This document shows, piece by piece, positions 22,840-33,603 of a DNA stretch of 64,000 nucleotides. Under the pieces are notes generated by a model. It was given only the letters and a program-made list of their open reading frames with translations. It was not told the origin of the DNA and did not search any database. Position numbers and translations under genes: made by a program. The stretch is from Symbiodinium kawagutii (Eukaryota > Sar > Dinophyceae > Suessiales > Symbiodiniaceae), in assembly GCA_009767595.1 (NCBI GenBank), contig VSDK01024074.1:175488-239487 (forward strand), read 5' to 3'. Position 1 is the first letter of the stretch, and each line of letters begins with the position of its first letter.

Positions 22840-23600
22840 TGATGATGCTCATGACGCTTGATTCCTAACGGTCGAGCAAATTAACTGGCGGGCAAGCATC
22901 AAGAACCACCATTGGCTGAATTTTCTTCCATCCTGAAGTGATTGACTACTGTAAAGCCAGCGTAAACACAATTCTAGGTGATTGATGAACAACCACTGAG
23001 AAACACTTTGGCTGGTTACAAACTCTTGTCCTCACACATAGCCTTCAGCTGCAGCCTTGGCCATGGTGGCTCATGGTAATATCTATAAGCGAGTATTACG
23101 GTATGAATATCTGATTATACATATAGTAATAGCTAGTATCCATGCATAGCAACATGCATTTGTGTTTGAGCTACTACACTATTGGGTGTTGTGGGCTGGA
23201 AGTAAACATGTGCCCTTTGTGTTGCCATCTCCAACTATGGCGAATCAATACCAATACCGATTGTTGTTGTTGCTGCCAATAGTCTTAAATCCATTGCTAT
23301 TCAAACACTACTTTTTAATTATAATGTTTGATCGTTGATCGATCCTTCAAACTCTCAATCACTGTTCTTGTTGGTCAACTAGGCTGAATATATTGACCAT
23401 CGATCCATGAAACTATTACTAGCCTGGTGAATACCCTCCGTATTCAAATCTTGAGTATTAAATTACATAGATATTGACCATGGACGACCATGGTTTTCCA
23501 TGGTTAAGACTATAGAAACCTCCATCCTTATAGCATCCTTAAGGGTGACGTTATGCCCATGGTGATCTCATGGCGCTAGTCGTTTCCATGGTCAGCAATC
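22840..23600. other. Intron-like DNA
   Basis: AT-rich with CCATGG-containing patches near 23480-23570. No exon supported. Confidence 0.4.
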
Positions 23601-23623
23601 CTTGGCAACTCCCGACACCAGGC

Positions 23624-23767
23624 CTGGCGGAGTCCCGGTGCCATGCAACTCTTGCAGGCGTCGCCCGAGGTCATCGTCTGGCACTTGTAGGCCTCGCCCA
23701 GCCATCGGTTCCCACGCGGCCGCGGCTGATGGGGAAAAACCCAGCTGCTGCTGATGTTTTTCGAGTC
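23624..23767 (-). CDS. Exon: CKSC half-module of Cys-rich repeat protein
   Basis: Acceptor CTTTCAG/GACTCG and a GC donor (CGCCAG/GCCTGG) bound 144 bp (48 codons, phase 0-0). The peptide holds GNRWLGEAYKCQTMTSGDAC and then KSCMAPGLRQ. The GC donor is preferred over a GT donor five bases later because it keeps phase with 22353-22439 and ends after R-Q, as in the other half-modules. This is the first recognisable Cys-rich exon on the minus strand. Confidence 0.7.
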
Positions 23768-23799
23768 CTGAAAGCCGATGTTGATGACTGGTGACTTAC

Positions 23800-24630
23800 A
23801 CACATAGTCACGTAGTTGAGAATGGCTACGATGGCTGTCTGGCGAATTTACCAGGGAAACATTAAAATAGTTTAACTAACGATCATCGCTTGTACTACTG
23901 CTAGTGATAGTGAGATCAACAGGGAAAGAGTTCTCCACACAAATAATGTTGGCTAAACATGAAACATAATGGCTAAAAAAAGAAATCTTGGTCATAATTA
24001 ATTAAGCAAGAATCCGCTGTAGGTGGGTTCTGTTGGGGACGGCACAGCAGTCCACCCAACAAACCACGTTCAAAACAATGTAAATTCAGGCTGGAGAAAA
24101 AAAGGATATTTGGGTATGGACAAGTGCTTGGGCATGTCCAATAGTGAAGATGCAAAGCCAATGGTATCCCCATGGAAACACACGCTTGGCTTACCCAGTC
24201 TTCGTTTTTTGATTCTATACATCCAACTTCTGCAATCAGTGTTTCAGTCAGTGTTTCATAGGAGTTGGTTACAGGAAATATCCAGGAACATGGTTGATTT
24301 GGTGGCCCCCCAAACATTTTTGATAAACATGGTTATCCACGATTTTTTATCAAAAATGGCCCCCTATCCAGGAACATGGTTACCATTTACCACCATTTTT
24401 TCGGATTCGGTAGCCCCCTAAATCCGCTGGTGGATTATCTTCGCTCAAGCCTTAGCCAAGCCTTCGGCCTTGCTCACCGCCATCCGGGGTAGGCTACCAT
24501 GGGTAACAGATGCCAACCATTAGTTGGAAAGGTTGGCCACTGACAAACCTAAAAAACATCAGTTAAATATCAATAACCATTAGTTGGATAAAGTCACAAT
24601 GAAACACTGCCAAAACGACACTACCAAAAT
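23800..24630. other. Intron-like DNA with a small foldback
   Basis: Two copies of a CCAGGAACATGGTT motif (24283 and 24368) flank a 12-bp hairpin built from CATTTTTGATAA and its complement. No exon supported. Confidence 0.4.
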
Positions 24631-25080
24631 ATGGCCACTGATAAAAAATGCTTCAATCCAGTACCCAACAACGCAGCAGAGTTCAGCGTCGGATTTTGCT
24701 CGCTGCCAGCGGGAATAGAAAATTGCGCTAGGGCGGCATTGGAACCCACGGATGACGAGCCCAACTCAACCACTTTTCAGCCTTGGCAGCGGTCTGAGCT
24801 ACAGCTGTTGAGTCCCCAATTAAACAGGTTCATAACTACGGCTACAGCATTTAGTTGTGACAATGTACATGATATACAGAAATTGCAGCTAGTTCTTGTT
24901 GCAAACTGGAGCTACAATCACTATAGTTATCAGTCTTGCAAGTACGACTTTGATACAGCTGGCGGTCATGGGGCTCACCTAAACAAAGGGTTCCTCAAAG
25001 ACTACACGAAAATCAGTTCAAGTCCTCTACACGATCATAATCATGATAACAAAAAGAATGGGCAAAAATGGAGTGACTGA
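24631..25080 (+). CDS. 149-codon open reading frame, hypothetical
   Basis: An uninterrupted frame from ATG to TGA. It begins MATDKKCFNPVPNNAAEFSV and has an N-terminal half that reads like protein (FSVGFCSLPAGIENCARAAL) and a more AT-rich C-terminal half. No domain, signal peptide or membrane segment recognised. It lies opposite to the surrounding exons. It may be chance, an exon or a decayed retrogene. Confidence 0.25.
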   Translation: MATDKKCFNPVPNNAAEFSVGFCSLPAGIENCARAALEPTDDEPNSTTFQPWQRSELQLLSPQLNRFITTATAFSCDNVHDIQKLQLVLVANWSYNHYSYQSCKYDFDTAGGHGAHLNKGFLKDYTKISSSPLHDHNHDNKKNGQKWSD

Positions 25081-25124
25081 GGAAGACAAACCAGCTGAGT
25101 TGTTTAGCAAAAATTCATGCCTGT

Positions 25125-25657
25125 AGTAATGCCAGCAGTAGTAGCAGTAATAGCGATGGTAGCAATAAAAGTAATAGTGATAGTGATAGCAATAGTAATA
25201 ATAATAGTATTAGTAATAGTAATAGTACTAGCTTAATAGCGATAGTGATAATAATAGCAATAGCAATAGTAATAGTAATAATAATAGTAATAGTAACAAT
25301 AATGAACAAATTAAGAGCAATAATAAAAGTAGTGGTAGTACTGATAGCTACAAGAGTAACAATGGAAAAAACAGTAGCAGTAATAAAAAATATGTTCAAT
25401 AGTAGTGAATAATAGTAGTAATAATACTAGCAAAAGTAATAGTGATAGACATAAAAGTAATAATAATAATAGCAATACTAGTAATATTAGTGATACTCAA
25501 AAAAAATGGTAGTAAAAATAGCAGTCATGATACTACCAATAATAGTAATGATAATACTGATAATAATAGATAGTAATAGTACTGGTAATAATCTTAACAA
25601 AAGTAGTAAGAGTAGTAATACCAATAATGATAACAATAGTGGCCACAATAGTAGCAA

Positions 25658-25726
<69 letters not shown>

Positions 25727-25905
25727 CAGGAGTAGTAATAGTAGTAGTAGTAATAGTAGTAGTAGTAGCAGGAGTAGTAGTAGTAGTAGTAGTAGGAGGA
25801 GTAGTAATAGTAGTAGTAGTAGTAGTAGTAGTAGTAATAGTAGTAGTAGTGGTAGTAGTAGTAGTAGTAATAATAGTAGGCAGTGAACAAAAAATACTCA
25901 TAGAA
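25125..25905. repeat. (TAG)n / (AAT)n microsatellite
   Basis: AGTAATAGTAATAG-type repeats; the core at 25660-25880 is almost pure AGT. All open frames here (poly-Ser, poly-Val, poly-Thr, poly-Tyr) are artefacts. Confidence 0.95.
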
Positions 25906-25985
25906 ATAATTATGGTGACAGTACTAGCAATTCTAAAAGCAATAAAGGTAGTACTCATAAAAAAAACACAATAGGATCAATCACA

Positions 25986-26424
25986 CTCATACTATAGAAT
26001 TAGTAATAGAAGTGCCAATAAGGATTAAAGTTGTAGAATCAGTAATTGAAAAAAATAATAGTGAGAATGATAGTGATAATAATAATGGTCGCGCTACTGA
26101 AAAAAATGCTTGTATTGAGTAATAGTTCTACTAATACAGAAAATTGGGAAATCAAATATATTTATCATGGTAGCAATTGCTGTAGGAAAAACAGCAGCAA
26201 TACTAGTAATAGTAATAGTAGTAGGCTTAGCCCTGTTTCAAGTGGTACGAGTGAAGGTGCTGGTTATAGTACTACTAGTAGTCAATCATGTAGACTGTAG
26301 ATGTAACAATTCCCTGTAACCCCTTTTGTGTACCGCGACTCGCAAAATCCATTGCAAAGCACCATTGTTCCATCAACTAGATCTCCCCAGAAAGAAGCCA
26401 AAGGACACTCAGCCTAAATGCTAC
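25986..26424. repeat. Segmental duplication, copy 1
   Basis: About 435 bp, roughly 90% or more identical by eye to 26816-27254 in direct orientation. Contains TAG-type repeats and the unit ATTCCCTGTAACCCCTTTTG. Confidence 0.85.
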
Positions 26425-26607
26425 AGCACTAGCAATTGTAATAGCAAGAAAGGTAGGACCAATTAAAACAACTGTAAGCATATTCCCCGCAACCCCCTGG
26501 TTCGCCCAGAGACAAAATGCCACTCTGCAATGGAGGACGATGTGCAAAGTCAAGATGGCTTAGAGAAGTTGCAAAACCACTGGCAATACGCAGTGATTTG
26601 TGGTTTA

Positions 26608-26712
26608 GGACTTCAGGCTTTAGGGTTTAGGGTTTTAGGGTTTTAGGGTTTATGGTTTTAGGGTTTAGCGTTTTAATTCTAGGTTTTAGGGTTTTAGGGT
26701 TTGTTGTTTAGG
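26608..26712. repeat. Interstitial telomere-like TTTAGGG/TTTTAGGG tract
   Basis: About ten imperfect units of TTTAGGG or TTTTAGGG. It lies between the two copies of the 435-bp duplication. The same motif, weaker, occurs at 39203-39262. Confidence 0.8.
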
Positions 26713-26815
26713 TTTACTGACCTAGAAGCTCAAAAACAGCGGCCTTGCGCAGGAATTTGAACGCAGGGCCCGGGCAAACCTAGGGGTTGCAGCGAACATA
26801 TTCTGACTAATCATG

Positions 26816-27254
26816 CTCATAGTATGGAATTGGTCATGGCAGGGCCAATAAGAATAGAAGCGGTAGAATCAGTAATTGAAAAAATAATAGTGAGAATGAT
26901 AGTGATAATAATAATGGTCGCGCTACTGAAAAAAATGCTTGTATTGAGTAATAGTCCTACTAATACAGAAAATTGGGAAATCAAATATATTTATCATGGT
27001 AGCAATTGCAGTAGGAAAACAGCAGCAATACTAGTAATAGTAATAGTAGTACGCTTAGCCCTATTTCAAGTGGTACGAGTGAAGGTGCTGGTTATAGTAC
27101 TACTAGTAGTCAATCATGTAGACTGTAGATGTAACAATTCCCTGTAACCCCTTTTGTGTACCGCGACTCGCAAAATCCATTGCAAAGCACCATTGTTCCA
27201 TCAACTAGATCTCCCCAGAAAGAAACTAAAGGACACCCAGCCGAAATGGTACAT
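26816..27254. repeat. Segmental duplication, copy 2
   Basis: Partner of 25986-26424, offset 830 bp. Its right end abuts the TIR element that starts at 27271. Confidence 0.85.
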
Positions 27255-27270
27255 TGCTAGATGCTACATG

Positions 27271-27929
27271 TAATCCCTTCTTCCTATTACTAAACCCTCC
27301 CCAATTATAAAAAAAACCCTTGGGGGTCCACTTCTGGATTTTTTTGGTTTTGGTCAATTGTATGTTTAATTGTGGCAATTGAAAACTTAAAAGGAAACAA
27401 CATGCCCCAAGCAACGTTTTTACCCCCTAGTATTAAAAACCCTTTGGCCTAGGGGGGTTTAGTATTAGGATCCCCTTCGTGCAGTTGGTTTTTGCAATTT
27501 TTGAATAGGTTTCAATAAAGAATTTAAAAAGGCAAATATTCAACGCTCAAATGGTTTTTATTATTAGGGTCCTAAATTTAGTATTAGGGTCCCCTTCGTG
27601 CAGTTGGTTTTTGCAATCTTTGAATAGGTTTTAATAAAGAATTTAAAAAAGGCAAATATTCAACGCTCAAATGGTTTTAATTGTTAGGGTTCTAAATTTA
27701 ATATTAGGGTCCCCTTCGTGCAATTGGTTTTTGCAATCTTTGAATAGGTTTTAATAAAGAATTTAAAAAGGCAAATATTCAACGCTCAAATGGTTTTTAT
27801 TATTAGGGTCCCAGATTTAATATTAGGGTCCTCTAATATTAAATCCAGCCCTAATACAAACAACCCCTTGGGGTGCTTAGTATTTGGGGAGGGGGAGGGG
27901 GGGGGTTTAGTAATAGGAAGAAGGGATTA
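27271..27929. mobile_element. 659-bp TIR element with internal tandem repeat
   Basis: The first 27 bp (TAATCCCTTCTTCCTATTAC plus TAAACCC) are the perfect reverse complement of 27903-27929. A second inverted pair lies further in (ACCCTTGGGGGT near 27315 and ACCCCTTGGGGT near 27863). Three tandem copies of a 119-120 bp unit fill the middle. There is no transposase, so it would be non-autonomous. No clear target-site duplication was seen. Confidence 0.7.
27472..27835. repeat. 119-120 bp tandem repeat, three copies
   Basis: Each unit starts CCCCTTCGTGCAGTTGGTTT and ends in TTATTAGGGT. Starts at 27472, 27591 and 27711; a partial fourth begins near 27830. Confidence 0.9.
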
Positions 27930-27934
27930 TCAAA

Positions 27935-29000
27935 TGCTGAATGGGGCTCAATGTGGCCCCAGCCATGTGTCCAACTGTCGCATTAGATGCCGCCCACGAA
28001 AACGCCTGCGGGTACGGCCGGTGTGGTAGCTGAGACAAGCGACTACTTGTCCTGCAACTCCGTGATATATTCACCATCTGTCTCACCACCATCCGTTTCC
28101 AGCATGGCTGCGTTAAGAGTGGGCCTCAGCGACTGGCCGGCTTAGGCCTGATCCGACGTTGCTCATCGAAGTTGGGGTAAGAAATGATAAAAGGATGGCA
28201 AAGGGCTGAGTCGGTGTGTGTCAGGGGAAGCTTGACTCTCAACCGGTGTACACAAATGTATACACTTACTTTCAATAAGTGACCCCTTCAACTTTGACTT
28301 CACATGGATCTTATAACTTGGTTCGCACGTATCTATCACCTGCAGTACACAAATTTACTGAGCGACTGAGACTATGACGATCCACATCACGCATTTCTTT
28401 GACGAATCTGAGAAGGACTAGGTTTGGCTTTACTGGTTCGTTAATGGTCCGGTCATTGCGATCACGACCTTCAGTGGTTTGTTCATGGTCTGGTTCGACC
28501 GACCAGCACTGCATCCCTGGTTGTTGCCAGGCCTTTCTCCGCTTACTAATGAATACGCCAACCGCTATTCATCATCGTGAGGTCTTGTCATGCATCATTC
28601 AGCCATTAATTAAAGGCTATGAATTATCACTGTTTGCCAGTATGACAGGTCTTACACTAATCTAGTATAACCTTCTACCATTTTGATTACAAGCTGTTAT
28701 TTGTCAGTAATTACTGTAAATCAACAATTAATCATTCACCATGTGCATTCACTGTTTACCATTGTTACAGTAATCTGCTCAATTGTTGAATCAGTAACCA
28801 TATAGTAAGCATTCCCAAACGTCATCACAAATACACTGTGAAATGCTCAATCCACCATCGGTCACATCTTTTCATCTGGAAAGCAGGATTGGAGATCTTT
28901 TGTTGGATAAACTGCAAAACGTGGATGTATAATGATATCTGTGTATCTTGTGTGTCAATGTGTTACAAGTGCCTGCCAAAGCAGGAGCATCACTGAAAAA
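27935..29000. other. Intron-like DNA with a GC-rich island
   Basis: The island at 27955-28035 on the minus strand reads TTPAVPAGVFVGGI then a stop in one frame. With acceptor CTCAG it could be a terminal exon in phase with 29002-29121, but this is weak. A protein-like minus frame at 28311-28514 has no splice support. Confidence 0.3.
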
Positions 29001-29001
29001 C

Positions 29002-29121
29002 CTCCCGCATTTGACCAGGGCTTCGCAGGCCAGGTATCCAAGGGTTGTAGCATCCCAAAGGAGGGGTACCAGGACGCCACAAGCAGCACGGATCGTTGAA
29101 GCCACACCCAATCATGAACCA
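29002..29121 (-). CDS. Gene A exon 22 (last in the chain)
   Basis: Acceptor TTGGAG/TGGTTC and donor GGGAG/GTTTTT give 120 bp, taking up the frame from 29297-29389 (codon G+TG). The peptide includes VHDWVWLQRSVLLVASWYPS. All three minus-strand frames are open here, so the frame rests only on splice phase. Confidence 0.35.
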
Positions 29122-29296
29122 CTCCAAAATTTCACTCCAAATTGTAACGGCTTGCAAAACAGAATTCAGGGCCGAAGCACTGTTGCCATTTCGTCATTTC
29201 GCATAAACATTTCACAATCCGAAAACAAAGCCCTTCCTTCTTCACCATGCTTCAACCCCACTGGTTCAGTTTCGCATGGTTTCGCATGGTTTGAAC

Positions 29297-29389
29297 CGCC
29301 CAGTTGCACAAGCTTCTGGAGGTCCGTGGACATCTCCCATTGGTCCTTTGGGTTGTAGCCACCGACCCAAGCATTGTGTCCATCTGCGC
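29297..29389 (-). CDS. Gene A exon 21
   Basis: Acceptor CCCAAG/GCGCAG and donor GGGCG/GTTCAA give 93 bp. The peptide ADGHNAWVGGYNPKDQWEMS continues into TDLQKLVQLG. The NAW...QW pattern recalls discoidin (F5/8 type C)-like domains, but the match is too short to claim. It joins in phase from 29883-29983 (G+GC). Confidence 0.6.
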
Positions 29390-29459
29390 CTTGGGCCGCG
29401 CTGGGGCCGCGCTGGGATTCTTACCTCCAGACTGGGACTGCGGTATACGAATGTATGTG

Positions 29460-29570
29460 TATACTATATCTAAATATACATGCATATAGTATATTATATG
29501 TATTATAGATATGAGATATAAAGATATTACATAATAATATATGTATATACTTTCCTACGTATTACTATAT
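29460..29570. repeat. TATA-rich low-complexity tract
   Basis: ATATTATATGTATTATAG-type sequence, non-coding. Confidence 0.7.
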
Positions 29571-29882
29571 CTATTGGTGAGTGGTGTGTATCGCGTTTGT
29601 GGTTTAGGTGTGGTTGTGAGTGAAAACACTGCCCCCTACAGAATTAAAGAGCATTTGTCCGGGCAGCGCATCCAGTCAGGCGGTATTATCTATAATGCAG
29701 TGCAAATGGTGCGTGCATTTGCTTTGATAGCACAATCACACCTCCCAAAAATCGCAACCCACAAAGTGCAGCCAGCCATCTAAATTGGTTTAGCATGAGC
29801 AGTAGTGGGCCTCTCCAACATGTATCGATGTAGTGAAATGGCTTATTGACCTACAAGTAGAGCTCTACCGAGAGCACCACAC

Positions 29883-29983
29883 CTGCAACACATGACTCAA
29901 CACAGTCTGCAGCTCCAATAGAACCAGGAGGCTGGGCCCAGAAGCGAATCCAGGGTCGATGGTCTTGTAGAAGTTGTGAGCAC
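29883..29983 (-). CDS. Gene A exon 20
   Basis: Acceptor TTGCAG/GTGCTC and donor TTGCAG/GTGTGG bound 101 bp. The peptide holds CSQLLQDHRPWIRFWAQPPG and then SIGAADCVESCVA. Phase matches both neighbours (AG+G before, G+GC after). Unrecognised. Confidence 0.55.
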
Positions 29984-30494
29984 CTGCAAGTCACAGCCGT
30001 GCAGGATGCTGTAGCTGCCACGGAGGGAGGTGTTTCTCAAGCTATAAGGGGACCCCAGTCATCATCCAAGTCATTGGTCATTTATAATCATAAACCAACC
30101 ATAACTTTGGAGCTTCCCGATTTTTTGAAACACCCACACGTGTTTTTGGAAACAAATGTGGGGATGCGTCACCAATGTACGACCAGCAAATCGACTCATG
30201 ACGGGAACTGATTTCTAAGTAAGTCGAATCACTGATAGTCTTTGCATAATTATCACTAATAGTTTTTTCATCAAGTATGTAGGTCTTTGTATCATCTGAA
30301 GCGTTTGTAAAAGTCTTGCGGACCGAGTGACATGGCGGGTCCTCGGGAAGAGGTCTTGGACGAACTCAGAAAAAATTGTTCGCAATCGTTGATGGTCAAT
30401 GATGGTGCTCAATTGCAAACATTGCTTAGTAACATGCTGATTATTGTCTCATAACAGCAAGCTTTCCTAAGGGTGTTATACCTCCCACACTCAC

Positions 30495-30603
30495 CTGAAA
30501 GTCGGGATGTCATCCGCGCCTTCCTCAAACCAGAAGTCGGGATCGTCCACCTTACTGGTCCACTCGGGTTTCAGCTTCAAGTCGTTCTCGAAACGATCGT
30601 GAC
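30495..30603 (-). CDS. Gene A exon 19
   Basis: Acceptor CCAAG/GTCACG and donor TTTCAG/GTGAGT (a strong donor) bound 109 bp. The peptide reads HDRFENDLKLKPEWTSKVDD followed by PDFWFEEGADDIPTF. It is strongly coding-like: acidic and aromatic-rich, with one open frame on this strand. In phase with 30861-30929 (G+GT). Confidence 0.7.
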
Positions 30604-30860
30604 CTTGGCGCCCCAGCTGGGTTGCGAATGGGGTTGCAGGTACTCAGCTGGTTATGAATAAGCTATGAACCCACAAATAACTCATTAACCACAGACCCTG
30701 GAATTGTTGGGTGTGGCTTAGTAGCCACCACCCAAGTTGGGCAGTTGTGAATATCAAAAAAAACGTGGTTTCTGTGTTACCATAGATGGGTCAGTTCACC
30801 CTGCCTTGAACAAAAAACAGGAACAAAGAGAATGGGTCTGTGATCCACTACACTTTTCAC

Positions 30861-30929
30861 CCAAGGCCGCCTTGACGACAGTCCACCTTCCCTTGAGTTC
30901 ATCATCCACCAGATTGTTGAAGTGATACT
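30861..30929 (-). CDS. Gene A exon 18
   Basis: Acceptor CTACTCAG/AGTATC and donor CCTTGG/GTGAAA bound 69 bp. Peptide YHFNNLVDDELKGRWTVVKA then AL. In phase with both neighbours. Confidence 0.65.
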
Positions 30930-30982
30930 CTGAGTAGCATGGCTAGTAGCAAAGTGACGTAGTTGAAACGGAAGAAATCCAC

Positions 30983-31068
30983 CAGATTTAGAGCTGTCGT
31001 CAGAAAACGACTGTGCAAAGAGACCATCAATGGGAGCAAAACCTGTCCGAACAGGCACCCCGTCCGAG
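30983..31068 (-). CDS. Gene A exon 17
   Basis: Acceptor GTTGAG/CTCGGA and donor ATCTG/GTGGAT bound 86 bp. The peptide includes SDGVPVRTGFAPIDGLFAQS and FSDDSSKS. In phase with 31353-31389 (AT+C) and 30861-30929 (G+AG). Confidence 0.55.
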
Positions 31069-31352
31069 CTCAACCAGCAAGAAACACCTTACGCTGGAAA
31101 CATCTTTGGCAAGTGGCCAACTTGAATGCCTCTCAAAACACGACAAAATTGACATAAATGTGACGGTTGACAGATTGGGCTTTGCTGGGTATCCCCAGAA
31201 AAATCGAGTGTGCAAATAGTTAAGATTGGCTTAAGTCCAGGACTGTCAGCAATAGTTTCCCAACCAAACATTCATATTTTTGAATGGTTGGGAACTGTTG
31301 GAGTGCAGGCTGAGCCGTGTGCCATCTAATTAGATTCGTTTCACAGAAGGAC

Positions 31353-31389
31353 ATCTTCCCATCTGGTCCTTTCTGGCTGCCACTGCAGT
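31353..31389 (-). CDS. Gene A exon 16, 37-bp micro-exon
   Basis: Acceptor GGCAG/ACTGCA and donor AAGAT/GTCCTT bound 37 bp with CSGSQKGPDGK. All three frames are open, so the call depends on phase agreement with both neighbours. Confidence 0.4.
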
Positions 31390-31566
31390 CTGCCATCCTT
31401 CACAATATCGACACACCTGCGAAATCAGGTCTCTTCAGAATATCCTATGTGGTTGGTGGTTATCGCAGTCATAACCCATCCTCAATGTTGGGTCAAAATC
31501 AAAAAATAGAAGCACCAGCCAATTATTCCATATTCTGTGACACAAAATTGAACTTGATGACATCAC

Positions 31567-31622
31567 CCACCGCCCACAGGGACCGAAGTCTGTCAGCCAA
31601 GAATATGGTGAGAGGCTCGTAG
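31567..31622 (-). CDS. Gene A exon 15
   Basis: Acceptor AAGAG/CTACGA and donor GGTGG/GTGATG bound 56 bp: YEPLTIFLADRLRSLWAV. In phase with 31904-32041 (CG+C) and 31353-31389 (G+AC). Confidence 0.5.
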
Positions 31623-31903
31623 CTCTTTCAGTCGAGCAACCATCAAAAGTCATACAATGAATGATCAAAATCCAGGTGGATACAGATGAGTGCAGATTAG
31701 ATATCTATCTTGAATCAGTGCTTGGTGGATACAGATTGTGGCATGCCTGGCAAAGTCGGAACTGTAGCTGACTCTCTGATCTCATGCATACACAAATATT
31801 TCTCAAGTATACCAATACGCATATCGTCAAAGAACAACATAGATATCGTTACATGTCTATGTAGGTTTACAGATTTTTGCAAATATGGAGATATGCAAGT
31901 CAC

Positions 31904-32041
31904 CGACACGGGCTTGTTGCTTCCATGGAACGGAAGAACAACTGCTCGTCACCAAACTGAGTCTTGCGGAACTTGGTGCGCAACTGGACATATCCGATCC
32001 TCAAGCTACTGTTGCGCGTTCGGCACTCGATCCAAGAAGAT
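31904..32041 (-). CDS. Gene A exon 14
   Basis: Acceptor CCATAG/ATCTTC and donor TGTCG/GTGACT bound 138 bp. The peptide contains SSWIECRTRNSSLRIGYVQL and RTKFRKTQFGDEQLFFRSME. One clear open frame. In phase with 32388-32481 (AG+A). Confidence 0.65.
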
Positions 32042-32387
32042 CTATGGATAATGTACGAGACTAATCAATATCAATATCATTTATCAACAATCAACAATAA
32101 ACCATGAATAATAACAACACTCAATCATAATAGTCACAGAAATATCAAGAGTGATAATCAACCATACTCAGCACCAACCAGAAACTAACATTACATGAAT
32201 CATTTCTCAGGATGCTGGCAATGATCTCTTGCTTGGTTGATAACTTCAACGGTTAGTAGCAAAACTTGGTATTGGGGCACACCATGGCTACTGTATGGCT
32301 CCTAATTTTCCAGCAACACCCCCAGAAACAGGGAACACCATGAAACCTGAAAAAAATCGGTTGGAGCACGATGCCCTGAGTTTACAC

Positions 32388-32481
32388 CTCAGCACGCCTT
32401 GCACATCTTGGGTGGTCCAGCTCATTTCATCTCCATCCACAATCAGTTCATTCCCATCCTTGTGTGATATTACACCAGCAG
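32388..32481 (-). CDS. Gene A exon 13
   Basis: Acceptor TATCAG/CTGCTG and donor CTGAG/GTGTAA bound 94 bp. The peptide is AGVISHKDGNELIVDGDEMS then WTTQDVQGVL. In phase on both sides. Confidence 0.65.
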
Positions 32482-32499
32482 CTGATACTGGCCGCACCA

Positions 32500-33070
32500 C
32501 CTAATACATATTGAGTTGGCATGTTTTGATATGTTATGACATTGCCGCCATCGATGTCTCAGGAACGGATGGTGGCTGCGGGTGGAACCGTTGGCAACTT
32601 CAATCGTGATCATGTTCAACATTGAAAACAAGTGATATCAATCGTGTACAAATGACGCTTGGTTGTTGGTGTAAAGGACATTGTTGGTTTGTCGTCTGTT
32701 ATTCAACCTTACATACACCCTACCTTCACCATACACCCTACCTTTCCAGAACTACCATGTCAACCACTTGGTCTTTTTTCGCGAATCTCGCCGCTTCTTG
32801 GAAGCACGGGGCAGCACTGGCACCGCCGTGAGATGCATCGATGACCAACTTGTTATCTCAGCAGGCGACTGTTCAGAACAGGAAGCGCCTAAGGATAATG
32901 AGCTCGTCATACGGTACTACATCATACATTTTTTCTCCCAGTGTAGACTATCTATTGAATATTTGAAAATTGGCCAGTTTGAAACATTGGTAAAGCTGGA
33001 TATTCCTTGTCGATACACCATTGCTGGATGGAACTTCCCCCTGGAATCCTTGAATCCACGGTGGTTTGAT
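32500..33070. other. Intron-like DNA; plus-strand open island unresolved
   Basis: The plus strand is open across 32681-33181 (166 codons) with a protein-like stretch, RFLEARGSTGTAVRCIDDQL. This overlaps the next minus-strand exon and has no splice sites that I trust. It may be a shadow or a separate plus-strand exon. Confidence 0.3.
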
Positions 33071-33078
33071 CGCTCAGC

Positions 33079-33197
33079 CAAGGATCTTGATGGGTTCGGT
33101 GCGCGGCTCGGACGCAGCATAGATGTCGTAAATGATTTTCTTGGCATTCGTGGGTGGCCCCGGGGGACGCATCCGAGATGAAAAATTGTTTGCGGGT
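33079..33197 (-). CDS. Gene A exon 12
   Basis: Acceptor GCACAG/ACCCGC and a GC donor (CTTG/GCTGAG) bound 119 bp. Peptide SSRMRPPGPPTNAKKIIYDI then YAASEPRTEPIKIL. In phase with 33566-33603 (AG+A) and 32388-32481 (G+CT). Confidence 0.6.
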
Positions 33198-33565
33198 CTG
33201 TGCTGCAACCAGTCCTGGAAAAAACGAAGGCCCCGCCAAGTATTCAACAAGGATGGGCTGATTTTTGAGTGAACATTGGTAGGTAGGCCCGTGAGTAACT
33301 TCGAGAATTTCCAAGAAATTACCATTTCTTGGCTACCATTCGTAGCCTGGTACCCTAAAGAGCAGAGTGACGAAGACCAACCTCATGACAAGTGACTAAT
33401 TAATCACCAATCACCAACAATCAATCTGCAGAAGAACATGACCAATTTTGAATGCACCCAGCCCTGGATGAAAATACCCGCAGGCAAAACACCCCCAGAC
33501 GGTCCCCAAGGAAATGAAGAACCCTGGATGAAAACACAACCATATACCGACCATTGTACAACAAC

Positions 33566-33603
33566 CTGTGATCCAGGATTTCACCCACATACACCCCTTG
33601 GTC
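33566..33603 (-). CDS. Gene A exon 11, 38-bp micro-exon
   Basis: Acceptor ATCAG/GACCAA and donor CACAG/GTTGTT bound DQGVYVGEILDH. Phase agrees with both neighbours. Confidence 0.45.

Noticed and set aside
25506-25974. Poly-Ser / poly-Val / poly-Thr ORFs
   Set aside because: AGT/TAG microsatellite read in different frames.
26608-26712. Chromosome end
   Set aside because: The TTTAGGG tract is short, degenerate and flanked by ordinary DNA on both sides.
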